Assembly: GCF_048771995.1 (NCBI RefSeq)
Contig: NC_133063.1
Location: 66,397,014 to 66,461,013 of the forward strand
Direction: 5' to 3'
Length of the DNA stretch: 64,000 nucleotides
DNA from: Taeniopygia guttata
Lineage: Eukaryota; Chordata; Aves; Passeriformes; Estrildidae
Shown here: positions 25,202-38,700 of the stretch, piece by piece
How the letters are laid out: each line of letters starts with the position of its first letter
Numbering within the stretch: position 1 is the first letter of the stretch
The notes under the pieces: model-generated
The model's database searches: none
The model's input: only the letters and a program-made list of their open reading frames with translations
What the model was told of the DNA's origin: nothing
Position numbers and translations under genes: made by a program

Positions 25202-28200
25202 ATGGGAGGCAGAATGTTGAGAATTATGGGGAAGTTTTCAGTGAATGCATTGAAGTCATCAAGTTTGTGCAATAAGGTAAGCTTTCCCCCAGTTTTGATA
25301 CTTCCTCTATGAGCATGGGAAACACTTGTGTTACTCTGAATAAACTTTCTTTAACTGGGGTGTAGGTTTTTGTTTGGGTTTTTTTGTCTTTAACGGTTGG
25401 CCTCTGGACAGTGCATACTTTCATGTTGGAACGGGGCTTTAGAATTGGGAATTGAATTTGTAGATTTTGTGTAAATTTTTTGACTGCTTAACTCTTATCA
25501 TTGTTAAATTATTTACACAAGTAACTAGACGTATTAAAAAATTTTTGGCTATTGAAAAATATTTTGATGATGCCATAAATTTTTACTTAATGTCCCAAAT
25601 ATTGATTGGATCAACTTTGGTTTAAACCTTAATGTGGACATCAACTTCGAGCATCTGCTTTTAATATTTGGTGTTTTGATCTTGTAAAAATACCTGGCAA
25701 CAATATGTGTTCCTGTAGATTTTTTTTGCCTTATTTTTCTACAGCTGCCAAAAATGTGGATACAAAGTAGCTAGTTGTAACAATAAACATTCTCTATTAT
25801 TCTTTTTTCTTTCAAGTATATGTATTTCAGAAATACAAAAATAAGAGTTACAGGTGTGACACAGCGAAACTGCAGTCTGAGAAACTACAGTTCTCCACCA
25901 GGTATAAGTTTATGTCATTTTCTTTATAGTAAGGATTAATTTAAAACTGAATAAAAATAAAAAATTATTTCTATTTCTGCACACTTTCTGTTTTATTGTG
26001 TATTCTTTTGGTCATTCTTTATAGAATTTAATGCATGAAACATAAATAGAGCACTTAGATGACTCAAGGGCTGAAGAGTTTGGTGTTGCTGCTGTTTTTT
26101 CAGTAGATTCACAGTATAAAGCCTTTAGGAAACAATAATAAGGAAAGGTACATATTATAAGAAGTCAGGTCAGTTGTGAAGTGTGCTGGAACTCCTCATT
26201 AAGGGTTCCTGTAAGATGCTACTTTCATGTGTCTCTGATGAGACAGATGATCTGTAGGTGGTGAAGGAATTTTAGCTTAAATGTTTTTGAATTCTATGTG
26301 ACCTATCAAAGATGAACTATACTATTTTTTTCCTGAAACACACCTTCAATAGCTTGAATAACTGAATTTGGGTTAGTTTCATAAAAAATTACCTTGACAA
26401 CTTATTTTACAGCTAAACTGTGTGAGAAAGATATTTTCTTGCAAGACACATTCTTTTAAAACTTCCTAGTCCCATATTTTTTCATCACAGGTCAGCTTGC
26501 CTTCTAAACCTGAGAATTATGCTGTATAGCTTTAATGCTTAAAGGAGAAATAACTTTTCAAATCTATTATCTAATCACCAGTTCAGATGAATGTCAGCAT
26601 TACAGTTGTCTTGAACTGAGGTATGCTTCTGCAGAGTAAGATGATGAACTTTCCTGTGTTGCCTTTTTTCTGTTGTTTCTAAGTTACAGTGGTTTTCTCA
26701 ACCATTTCTCTTTTTTTGAGGTGGAAAGAGATTTATTTAAAATTATGTACATATCTTTAAACATTTGAGGTGATAGAGATTACAGATTGTCATGACTTGT
26801 GGCTCTGAATCTTCTTTTTTAAATAAGATTTTTAGGAGTTTTCTTAAGTATATTTCTGCATTGGGTTCTGTCTGAAAAGTTGTTTCATTTTTTTGTTTGT
26901 TTCCAGGTGATGTTAAGTCTCTGCATTCTGTCATTAATCCTCATATATCCAGGTACATCAAGTTAGTTAATTGTTGGAATGTAACTTCAGTCAGAAGAGT
27001 TGATGTGATAAAGAATTGTAGGTTGTTGCCATGCCTGTCTGATGTGCATGTTTAATATAAAGTTAGTACTTGCTTACTTGTGACATTTCGATAGAGAGTG
27101 CTTGCTGGTGGCACAGAGGTCCTGTGTTGTCCCTTGCTTGCACCATCATAACCAAAACCAGGCTGTTAGGAAGCCCCAAATCCATGGTATTGCCAGGAGG
27201 TGAAGGGGGAAGGATGTCTTGGTAACTAGACTGCTACAGTGGGCAGGGCTGTGTGTGCTTTGCTTTCATGGCACATTTGATAAGGGCAAGGCTGAAATTA
27301 GGGGCTAAGCTACTAAAGAAGTGCCGTAGGGCTGAAGTTCCCTTGGAGGGGTGCTGAGACTAGGGTGTAGCTGAGGATGAGGTCAAGCCAGCATTAATGG
27401 TGAACATGGGGGCTGATCACAAGCCTGTGCTGTGCAAAGCAAGGGAAGAGTTCTGGAAGCTACTGGTGAGGTACTTCAGGAAGGAAGAGTAGGCTGAACT
27501 GGATCAAGGTCAGCTTCATGAGAACTTGGGTGTGCTGTATTTCGGGTGTAAAGGGTATATATGCAATAAATTGTTGAGAGCACTAGGTATCAGGGATTGG
27601 GATGGACAAGAGAGGGGAGGGACTGTTTCTGTTTGTCAGGAGGGCAGATGGGTGAGCATGATCCCAAGAAGGGACTTTCCATGAAGTGGAGCTTGGAAAC
27701 CTGTTGCAACACTGTTCAGTACTACTGATTTAAAGAAAATTCACCATCTCAATACTGATATTCTTCAGTATTAGAATGTACACCATATCAGATATGCAGC
27801 AGAGAAGCAATACTATTAATCTGGTGTGCTGTTCTCAGGGAATATTCACTGTACAAATAAGAATTATCACAGGCTTAAAAAATTACTGCACTGACTGCGA
27901 TGTTTTCACTTTATGCAGAATCCGAAACATTGGCATTATGGCCCACATTGATGCAGGAAAAACTACTACAACAGAGAGAATGCTGTATTATTCTGGATAC
28001 ATAAGAACACTTGGAGGTTAGAAATGCTTTTTGTATTTCAGTAGGTTTAAGAAATGTAATAGTGTACAATTACATGCAGTACAGTTGCTGGTGGAATACC
28101 TCATGTAGGAGGCAGTTGTTCCAAAGTTGTGCTGCAGTTTAATTGAATTTTAATGCATGTTCCTTTTTGCACTAAGGCAGTTTTACTTTCAGATATCATA

Positions 28201-29682
28201 GGTTGATATTTTACTTTCAGCATGCTTTGTTTTGTTTAACATTTAATTAGAGGATCTCGTTATTTTACTGGTTGCTAATGGGCCATTCTGGTAAAGCAGT
28301 TTGTTGAGTTCTCTTTTGACCTGTGAGGAGAGCAGAGTAAGAAAAAGTATCCACTTCTTTTGAAAGGTATGACACAGAAAGGCTTCTTTGCTACAGCACG
28401 TTTAATAGAATTCTTCAAGATTGAAATGGTCACAGCAGCCTCTGTTTGTGTTTCGTTTTGACATTTTAGACTTTATACCCTGTTTTCAACTGTATATGAC
28501 TGATAGAAGTTGTTCAGCTTGTGAAGCAGTTGAACTTGGGATCCTGCTAATTTAAAAATGTCAACTGCTTTTCTTGTTATTAAAATGTAAGCAAAGCCCA
28601 ACCTATTACTTGGTGGTTTGTTTGTACTTTACTTTTGATTTAATTACCTTTTGATTACCAAATTTCAAAATGTCAGTCACATTTCATACAGTGAGTGCAG
28701 CTAGGTTTTTTAGAGTTATAGTTTGTTCATGATTTTGGGCTTTGTTTAATTTTTAAGATGCTCATGAGGGATTAAGAACAGCACAAAGGTTGTTGGAATT
28801 ACGTGTTTTGGATTACTTGGAATCACTTGCAGGGCATTTATTCCTAGGAAGGGGAGCCTGGGTAAATAACCTGGCCTTGTAATGTTTTCAAGAAGGTTAA
28901 TTTTCATAGCTTACACATATATATATGTAAAAGGACTATTTCCAACTCACTCTTGATATCTGTATTCAAAGACAATTTCAGATTTTGAATTGTTAACCTA
29001 CACAATCCTGCTTTCTGTTGCAGATGTTGATGATGGAGACACGGTGACAGATTTTATGGCACAAGAGCGAGAACGTGGTATTACCATTCAGTCTGCTGCT
29101 GTTACATTTGACTGGAAGAACTACAGAATCAATCTGATTGACACCCCAGGTACTGTTCTTTAGTTGCACTCATATTATTAAGGGAGAGAAGGTGAGGTGG
29201 AGTGTCACAAAGTGTGTTTGTCTTAAATATAGTGCAAAATTTAACTGGCTTAATTGCATCAATAAAAACGCCTGTACTAAACTCTGTTCAGCTTTGGATA
29301 ATTATTGCTTACTGATTCCAAATCTAGCTTATATAAAGTGAGCTCAGATGCTTCCACATTAAATTGTTCTCAGTTCTAGACTTGAATTATAATAATCGTG
29401 TTTATTTCAAAGATTGATAGGTGTATTTCCCTGCAAGTAAAGAAAAAGTTGTTTTGACTTTATTTGAAAGAAAAAAAAAAAGTTTAAATGTATAGTGACC
29501 TACTGATGGTGCCTGCTTGAATTATGGTGGTATAAAAGGAAGATTTTTTTTTTTAGGCCATGTGGATTTTACAGTGGAAGTTGAGCGTTGTTTAAGAGTC
29601 CTGGATGGAGCAGTAGCAGTATTTGATGCTTCAGCTGGTGTTGAGGTAAAATCAACTGTTAGATTTTTTTTTTTGTGTAGAT

Positions 29683-29732
<50 letters not shown>

Positions 29733-32700
29733 CTTTCATGGTAAAGGGGAGAGATTTTCTCAAACTCTTTGTGTTTGATTAATCTTTTAGTTCCCCAGGA
29801 AAGATTTAATTCTTGTGCCCAATTCAATCTATCACTGTTCCATTATGGTGACCCAGGGACTCTTCACTGAACAGTCCACTGGATTAGAGTGTGGTTCAGC
29901 TACCTTGTTCAGAGTCTTATGCAAACAGAAAGATACCTCCTAAGGGGTCCTTAATTGATCTGTTGGTGCCTCAGGAAAGACCCAGGGAGATATGCCAGCA
30001 GGGTGAGAGAGACCCTGTGCTTCCATAGCTAGCTGCTGCTAGCAACTGTTAGCACCCTTTACAGACTCAGACTTAAGAGTTTATGGAATAGCACTCCTCA
30101 TTAATGTAATTGAAAAATCTGACAGGTTAAGGTTTGAAGACTTCTGGTGATAGCATTTGGCTGCAAAAGTGTCTTCAAAGCAATATGCTAACGAGCTCTA
30201 CTAACTACTAGCTTGAGGTAGTCATTCAGCATGGATAGAGTACAGTTCTTACCCAACAGATGTCGCTGTGGGAATGAAGACAAGTTCAGCCTGTTGTCTG
30301 ATCCCAGAAGTTCCCAGGGGTCTCTAACTTCTCCCCATTTTTAATTTACCTTAATACTATTTTTGTGTTTAGGTGGAGCTTCAGTGACTGTAATCATGCA
30401 TCATATTCAGTGGGGGTGGTCGTGCCTTCTAGCTGGGTAATGTCAGTGTTACCCAGGGTCACCTTTAAGACAGAGGTGTATGTCTGTGATCTTGCCATGG
30501 TTCCTGGTTCAACAGCAAGAAATCGTATTTTTTTTCTCCTTTGGTTGACAGCTGTTATGTGGCTTACCAGCTATAAGGTACCACGGATTTCCCCCTCTTC
30601 CAAGGATTTAAACAGAACCTGGACACAGTGTCTTCACTCTGCTCAGCATGTATTGTGTGTGGGAAGTGGGGCATGCTGACCACATCCTATCTGGGGAATA
30701 GCAGCTGCATCTCACCCTGTAGTTTCCACAGTAAAAAATTCTGTTAGAGGGTGAATGTGCCTTCACAGTTTTCTCTGATTTTATCTCCAGTCACTCAGTT
30801 ATTTTCCCGCAGCATTTAATGACTTTAATCAGACTGAAATAATGTATAGAGATTTTTCTCTGTATTCTCTCTTTCAATGCTTTTATAAAATTTCAGCTTC
30901 AGGAAGCTGAGCATTTAATTTCAAATCCTGTAGAGCAGAGGAATTTCCATGGTAATAAGCAGCAAGTAAGTGTGATTATCATTATAAGTTTGGGATGGTT
31001 TTGTTGTTTTGTTGCTGTCTTCGCAAATTGAATTAAATTAATACAGGCCAGTTTCTCATTTTCACATTTCATGTAGAAAATAGGTAATTTTCAAGGAGGT
31101 TTTCTCCCTCCCCAGTGGCCTTCTTAACAGAGTGCAGAAAAGGTGGAGGCAAGCTAGAACTGGACTTTTTATAGCATGAGATGTTTCAGTAGTTCAATCC
31201 TATAGAAAAGTTACATGTGAAATCCCTCTTGCATGGGACATACGTTTTTCCTAGATGAGGGATGAGAGAACTCTTAGTCACTGTAAGTCATATTACTTAA
31301 CTTGCTACTGGAAAGCATTTAGGTGCCATTAAATATGAGCCTGAACTGAGTAATAGCCTCCACCCTCAAAACCAAAACCATTAGATATGCTTGTTTTTTT
31401 CTGAAACTCTGTAGCAAAATCTTGCATTATTCTATGTAGTGGTCAGAGACTATTAATGAATCTAAACGGACTTTTTTTCCAAATGCCTCTTCTAATTTTC
31501 AAATAAAAATACATATGATAAATGGCTCAGCAGTGCACAAATTACTGTTAAAACCTGTCATGGTTTGACACTGGCACAATGCCAGCGCCCCCATGAAAAT
31601 GCAGCCTTGAATGCTGTGAAATGTGATCGAGAACAGAGCAAAGCAGGCCAAGCTTAATAACAATGGAAAAAAAACTTTATTAAGCTACTACTACTATACT
31701 ACTATAAAGGAAAAAAAAGAAAGGAAAACACACTCATAAATCCAAAATGAAAACCTTTCAAAACATTCCACCTCCCACCACCCAACTCCAACAAACCACG
31801 GTGAGACGCATTTGGACCCTTAATCAAGTATTCACCCTTCAGTATAATCAATACTGAGTCCATCAGGGGAGAGAGGAGTCTCCCTTGCACCATAGACCCC
31901 CAAGAAACACAGCTGCCACATCCTGTGTTTCCATGTCACACATGGCACCGCCTGGAGAATAAGTTTGCCATGGTGACCCTCTCCTTTCCATGCACAGTAC
32001 TCTCACCACCAATGCATGGATGGACAGACTGCTTTTAGGATTTTTCCTTTCAAGGACGCTCTGCCAAGAGGGGAGAAAACAACAATTCGCATTTTAGTTT
32101 TGGATTTATGTGTGTGTTTTCCTTTCTTTTTTTTTTCCTTTATAGTAGTAGTAGCTTAATAAAGTGGGGTTTTTTTCCCTTGTTATTAAGCTTGGGCCTG
32201 CTTTGCTCTGTTCCCAATCGCATTTCTCAGCATTCAATTGAGAGGTTGCATTTTCATGGGAGTGCTGGCATTGTGCCAGTGTCAAACCATGACAAAACCA
32301 CGGTAGTTTTTTTGTTGTATGTGTAGCCACAGAAATGCTTGCCTGTGTGTGCCTAAGTAATTTGGCAATAAAGCATAAAGTCACTACATTCACTACATTA
32401 CAGAGTTTTCCCCATATATGCCTCCCATAGTGCTTAGTTTCTCTTCACATTCCCTTGCCGCTATGGCTGCATGCCCTTAGTGCACAAAAGGAAATGACAA
32501 CAGCTGAGAGACAAGATAAGACAAAGCTGCTTATGGAGTTGATCTGCGATGGCAGCTATGGGATTGTCACAATACACAGCACAGTTCCCTTCTCGACTCT
32601 GAACTCAGACCGTCAGTGGTGTTGGGAAGCATATAGTTAGCTCTTGACACTAATGTTTCCATTTTGTCTTTTTCTTTAGGCACAAACTCTGACAGTCTGG

Positions 32701-35700
32701 AGACAAGCAGACAAACACCAGATACCACGGATTTGCTTTTTAAACAAGATGGACAAAACCAATGCAAGGTATTTAGGCAGTTATCTTAATCATTGCTAAA
32801 AAGCTTATAAGCGAATGTCTGGCATTTTCTGTTAAGCATAGAGCAACCTAATTATGTTAATACTTACGTTAATGCTATATACTTCTTTGGTTATGCAAAT
32901 ACATATTTCTGTATAATTCCAGGAATAATTTTTGCAGTAAATAGGGAGTGGTGAGCCTATCATACTAATATCACATCGTTTTGTTTAACTGAGTATCTGT
33001 TCTTTTTCTGTAGTTTTACATATGCCGTTGAGAGCATCAAACAGAAGCTGAAGACAGAACCTTTACTGTTACAGGTAAGCTTAGAAATTAAATGCTTGTT
33101 TCCTTTTGAGTGGAACTCTTTCATATTTTTTTTGCATGTGTCTAAAGTCTCTGATTTGCAGCTGCCTATTGGGGAAGCGAGGACCTTCAGAGGACTGGTT
33201 GATGTTGTGACTAAGGAGCAAATAATTTGGAAACCTACTTCTGATCCGGATGATGGAAAAAAATTTGAGCGAAAGCTGCTGCTGGAGACTGATGATCCAA
33301 ACCTATTCCAAGAAGTCCAGGATGCAAGAAATACCTTAATAGAACAAGTAAAGTTTTAAAGTAAATACATAATATATTTAAAGCCATTACTCAGAGCAGT
33401 AGGAAAAATAGGCTGAAAGGGACCTTTGGAGATGTCTGGTTAAGTGATTTGCTTAAAGCAGGGCTGACTTCAGCATTAGGTTGACTTGTTCAGGCTTGTT
33501 CAGTTGAGTTTTCAAGTCAAAGGATGATGATTCTCTGTAGGCAGCTTGTCCCAGTGCTTGACCATAATTTCTTTATGTCCAGTGGGATTTTACTGTGGTG
33601 CAAGGTGGGACAGCCATGCTGGTGCTTTCCTTCTGTACCTCTGAGGAGAATCTGGTTCTGTTTTCCCTGAAGTAAGGCCACTACCACTATTTCAAATAGT
33701 AAGAGACAGTATTTGCATCCTGGTTGAGCTTCTCCAAGCCAGACAAACCCATCTCTCTGGGCCTTCAGCTGCACTCCAGCCCCATTAGTGGTTTTCTAAT
33801 TCCTATGATTTATCAGTCTCTTTTGTGCTGGGGAAGCTAAAAGCAGACGGTGTTTGTACTGTCTTAGAAGCCAAAATATCTTTGGTACATTCACATGAAA
33901 GATGATAGGTGTGACTTGAAACCTGCAGCGTATCCATACTCTTCTGAAGTGACAGCTAGAAGCTGGATGGGATGTTGCAGCCTGGTCAAAATGGCAACAA
34001 GTGCTGTGTTTGAAGCAGCTCAATCCAATCATAAATCAGTCCTTTTTGTTGGAAGGGCTGCCTTACATACAACTTTGAATAACATTGTGCAAGTGTGTAA
34101 ACAGATGATGGTAGCATTCAGTTTCCTTTGAAATTGGAGAGATCTGTTTTATATTGCACTGAATTCAGTAAACATATACACAATCCGTTTTCAAAACTTA
34201 GTAGGTTTTAAATGGCAGTGGTAATACCCAACCTTTTATCTTAAGAAATGTTGTCAGATAGAAAGGTTTGTAAGAACAGTGTTGGTTTTTTTCCCCTTTG
34301 TTTTCTGAGCCCTTCCTGAAGGAGGAAGGGGTGGACTAGTACTGTGTGATAATTGAGATATCCTTGTGTTTGTAAAATATGTTTCAAAATGCTTTCTATG
34401 CTGTTAATATTCCTTATCAGAAACCCTGTAAAATGTAGCATTTTGAGTACTGGCCCTTTCGCACACTTTACGTTCACTTAATTAAATGAACTATTTCCTT
34501 TATCTCTCATGTTTTAACTATTAATTTGATAAGACTTCTAATTGTTTATTAAGGGTTTATTTCAGAATTTGGCCAGTTGGTGGTGTAACCAATAGAGGGG
34601 GCAAAGTGCTTTCCTGTGCTTGGGTGTTCTGAGTCTGTGACAGTGCAGGGACATATGTTAGACATTTAAGGAGTTAGTTATATGTCAAGCTAACTGGTAC
34701 AATTTGAAAACGGAGACCTTGGACCTACAAACCCTTGACATGAAGAAGGCCAAAATGCCATGATGCTTGTCTGTTTTTTCCAGCTCAGTATCTGTTGGCT
34801 TGTAAAGTTTGCTTACTGCTTACTTCAAGCTTCCCTGTGTTCGCAGGACTGAAATACATGAGTTAAACCCTTCATGGCTGTCACTGTATGGCTGAAGGTT
34901 TTTTTCCATTTCATAGAGAAGTACAAGCATTCTCTCTCCCATTGATGTTTTGCTTGACAGCAGTTTTATAAGTGTGTTTTTTCCCCCATCCTTTCTTGAA
35001 TCCTTCATTTCCAAGATTTTATATGATCTGAGTTTATAATTGCTTATGTCTTTAAAGTCTTTGTTTCTGCTTTGTTTAGCTATATATTCTAAGTAAGCAG
35101 GATATGTAACTTTTTTGTGAAATTACTGTATGCCGAATGATAAGGAACTATTCTGTTGAAGGTTGCAGATCTGGATGATGAATTTGCTGAACTGGTTCTT
35201 GGAGAAAATAGCGAAAATTTTGACTTAATACCAGCCGACAAGGTATTTTTTGCATTTACAAGTGCTTACTAGCTCTTATTGCAAGGGTTTGGGTTATTCT
35301 TCCTTTCACACATGCAAATTTTGATTTTGCAGATTTTTCACTAAAATGAGATCACACCATCTTATGCAGTAAATTAACAGTACTGTGGATTTAGAACAAT
35401 ATATTCTTCAGAGTTAGTAGGAATTGTATGAAGATATGCTATGATTCTTAGGTATCTAGGCATAATTTTAAAAGTTGGGTACATATATTCAGGAAGGTGG
35501 GGTTTTCTTTTTTTGAAAGTTAGACTGCTACAAAAGAGTTTAGGGAGAGGTGAATGGAACTTTCAGGTAGAGTCAGTGCAGTTTGTGACTGAGCTGCTGA
35601 TTCTCACTAACAAAAATAGCATCTCAGCTACTTTGAAATGGTTGACTCTTTAGACACTGCATGTTGAAAGCAGTGAGTTACAACATACTGAATTCAAAGG

Positions 35701-38700
35701 ACTGTTATAACAAGAACAGCAGCAGATTTGTGTGAAATGTTTAGCAATCTTAAAACCAGTGTCTTCTGTTTTAGCATCTAAATGTTTGGGTTTATGGTTT
35801 GGAGCTTGCTGAAAGCAGTGAAAGGATTTTGGACGAGTGATGTTGTATTTACAAACATACTTTTCAGCTTTTTGGAGATTGGTTAGCATTGTCTAATAGC
35901 TGGAGTGTAACTAAATTGTAGATCATATATTAACATAAAATAATTTTTTTTTTGCAGTTGCAGTCTGCTATCCGCAGAATCACACTGGCTCGGAAGGCTG
36001 TCCCTGTCCTCTGTGGCAGTGCACTGAAGAACAAAGGGGTGCAGCCATTACTGGATGCTATTACTCTGTACTTGCCTGCCCCTAATGAGCGTTCATATGA
36101 GTTTCTGTAAGTACAGGTAGAAAAGGAGATTCAGAAAAAAAGAAAGAAAAATAAGTAGGAACACACAAAAGGAGAATATTAAAGCATTCATGTTTTTAAA
36201 ATATATTTACCTTCTTTAGGTATTAAATAATAGTAGACATGTGTGGACAGAAAAATACACTTTAGTACTGAACCTGCTTTGGTCAGTTCTACTGGAATTG
36301 GATGCATTTATCTCGAACTGTCAAACTTGCACTTTGGAGTTCTTAAGTCTTTTTTTAATCTGAGGACATTGTCATTTTACAAAAATGTGATCTAAGAATC
36401 CTCTTTAGTATTGTCTGAATCACATAACATCTTACATGTCCTATTGGAGGTGGAACTGCTTAGATGATTATTTTTTATTACAAATTATGTTTTTTGAAAA
36501 TCTGCCTCATTGCAGTAAGAAGCATATCACCTCTTAAATTAGTGAAAATTTAGGTAAATGTGAGTATGAGTGGATTAATCCTACAAGTATGCTTTTTGTT
36601 GTGCTTTTTATTTTGCAGACAGTGGTACAAGGATGACCTGGTTGCCCTGGCATTCAAAGTTCTTCATGATAAATGTCGTGGACCACTAGTTTTTGTTCGT
36701 GTTTACTCAGGTTCATTGAAACCTCAGTCAGCTGTATATAATATTAACAAAAGTTGCACGTGAGTAAGATAGAGGTGTGGTTCAGTGTAATATTGGAATG
36801 CCTGTTAAAAGTCCTGAATAACAGAGAATTTAATTTTCAGGGAGAGAATGAGCCGTCTGCTCCTGCCTTTTGCTGATCAGCAAATTGAAATACCATCCCT
36901 AATGCCCGGCAACATTGCTCTGACCGTTGGGTTAAAACAGGTAATGAAAAGTACGGATATTGTAAAGGTGCTTGTTTTACTAGTGTGCTTTCTACTTCTA
37001 TGATACTGTATCTCTGATGTGTTCTTGATTATGGCGACATATGTAAACTTGCTTTATTTGAAGGACGTATAGGTGTACTTCCTCCTAAAATTAAATGCCA
37101 CAGTCTACAAATATCAGTAACTGACCTGGAAACTGCAGTGCTGATTGGAAAGGACTGAAAGTTAAAGGTGCATTTGGTTAGGGTTGGGCTCGTATTAATA
37201 CTGTAACTCTTAAAATACAGTGTAATGTCACAAAGAGATCTCCTGTGGGGAAGGGGAATGATGGTCTGAATCAGTTACTCAAAAACAACAGTTTCAAGTT
37301 CAAATAAATGTGTTTTGTGCTTGATTCTATTAGTTTAATAATTTCTTACTGTCTGAATAGGCTGCATTAATGTAATTTACACAGATTTTCTAAAACGTTA
37401 CCAGCTTTGGCATACATTTTGAGTTTGAGGTTGGTTTTTATTTCACCTAATTTCTTGTGTTGATCCTTAGAGTGCCACTGGAGATACCATAGTGTCATCA
37501 AAGGCTTCAGCTGTTGCTGCAGCACGCCGAGCTGGAAGGGATGCTGGGGAAAAGAAGAGGTCTGTGAGTGGTGTAGACAGTCTTCTGCTGGCAGGTGTTG
37601 AGATCCCTGAGCCTGTCTTCTTCTGTACCATTGAACCACCTTCAATGGCCAGGCAACAAGGTACAATGCAGCCACCTAATTGGATGAGCGAGTATTACAA
37701 ACTTAACAGCCAGTGATTTAGTATAGTTCTTTCTGGTGTTTATACTGAGGGTATACTTCAGATCATGATTGTCCATATCCTTTGCTATTACTGTGTCAAG
37801 CAGTAGTGGTACTACTATTTTGCTAGATTTTGTGTCTAGAAAAGTAGTAGTTCTTCAGTTAGAAATAGAAGGATGGAGGTACTTATTCTGAGTTTTGCTG
37901 CAGTTACAGTGGTAGGTTGCACATAGTGTCCCAACTAAAAATAACCTTGAAATGTGTTTTTTTTTTCCAGCTGGCACTCTCAGTTTTACTCTATGAAGTC
38001 TTTATGTACCAAGAATGCTCTGTGTCTAGTTAGGGTTCATCCTTGCATCCTTACAGTCCTGTAAATCTTACTGTCTTTTCCAACAGCACATGTACCAGAT
38101 GGCTTGGTAATAGTACTCTTTTTGGAAATACCCTTTGAATTCTGTATCTTTGTTCTTACAAAGCTGAGCTTGCTTGGTGGTGAAGAGGAGGAGTATAAGT
38201 ACCAGTGTACTGTGACAGAATGCAGTAAGGTAGAAAACAGCTTTGTAGCAACATGTCTGCATGTCTGCAGGCTGAGCCACTGGGTTATAAGGTGTTACTG
38301 ATTTTGTGGTATTTGGATGTTTTAGTTTGCATTTGTTGTTTTTTTCCCCCAAAGACTGTCAAGTATGATGAATGCAGTCTTGGTTCTTGGTTCATCATTC
38401 TGCTGCTTTCCACAGTTAAGATAATGGGGAATCAGAAAAAAACCAAAACCCGGTATAAAAAACGATGTACATTTTCATTTGGACCATTTCATATCAAACT
38501 CATCTTTAAGTACTTAAGTAAATTATGTAACAGTTGACATTTTTCTTATCATTTATTTACTGGCTTCATTAATAATTTGTAGGTTCCAGTCTGTCTTCAT
38601 AGAAATACAAAATATCACTCTGAAAATACTATGCATAATAATTAAATTCAAGCACTCTGTATCACAGTTAATTTGTGGGATAAAATCAGAAGTTGCTGGT

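Noticed and set aside
29517-29744. 75-codon frame ending in a Cys-Val run
   Set aside because: It is the GFM2 exon 29557-29645 plus read-through into the TG microsatellite.
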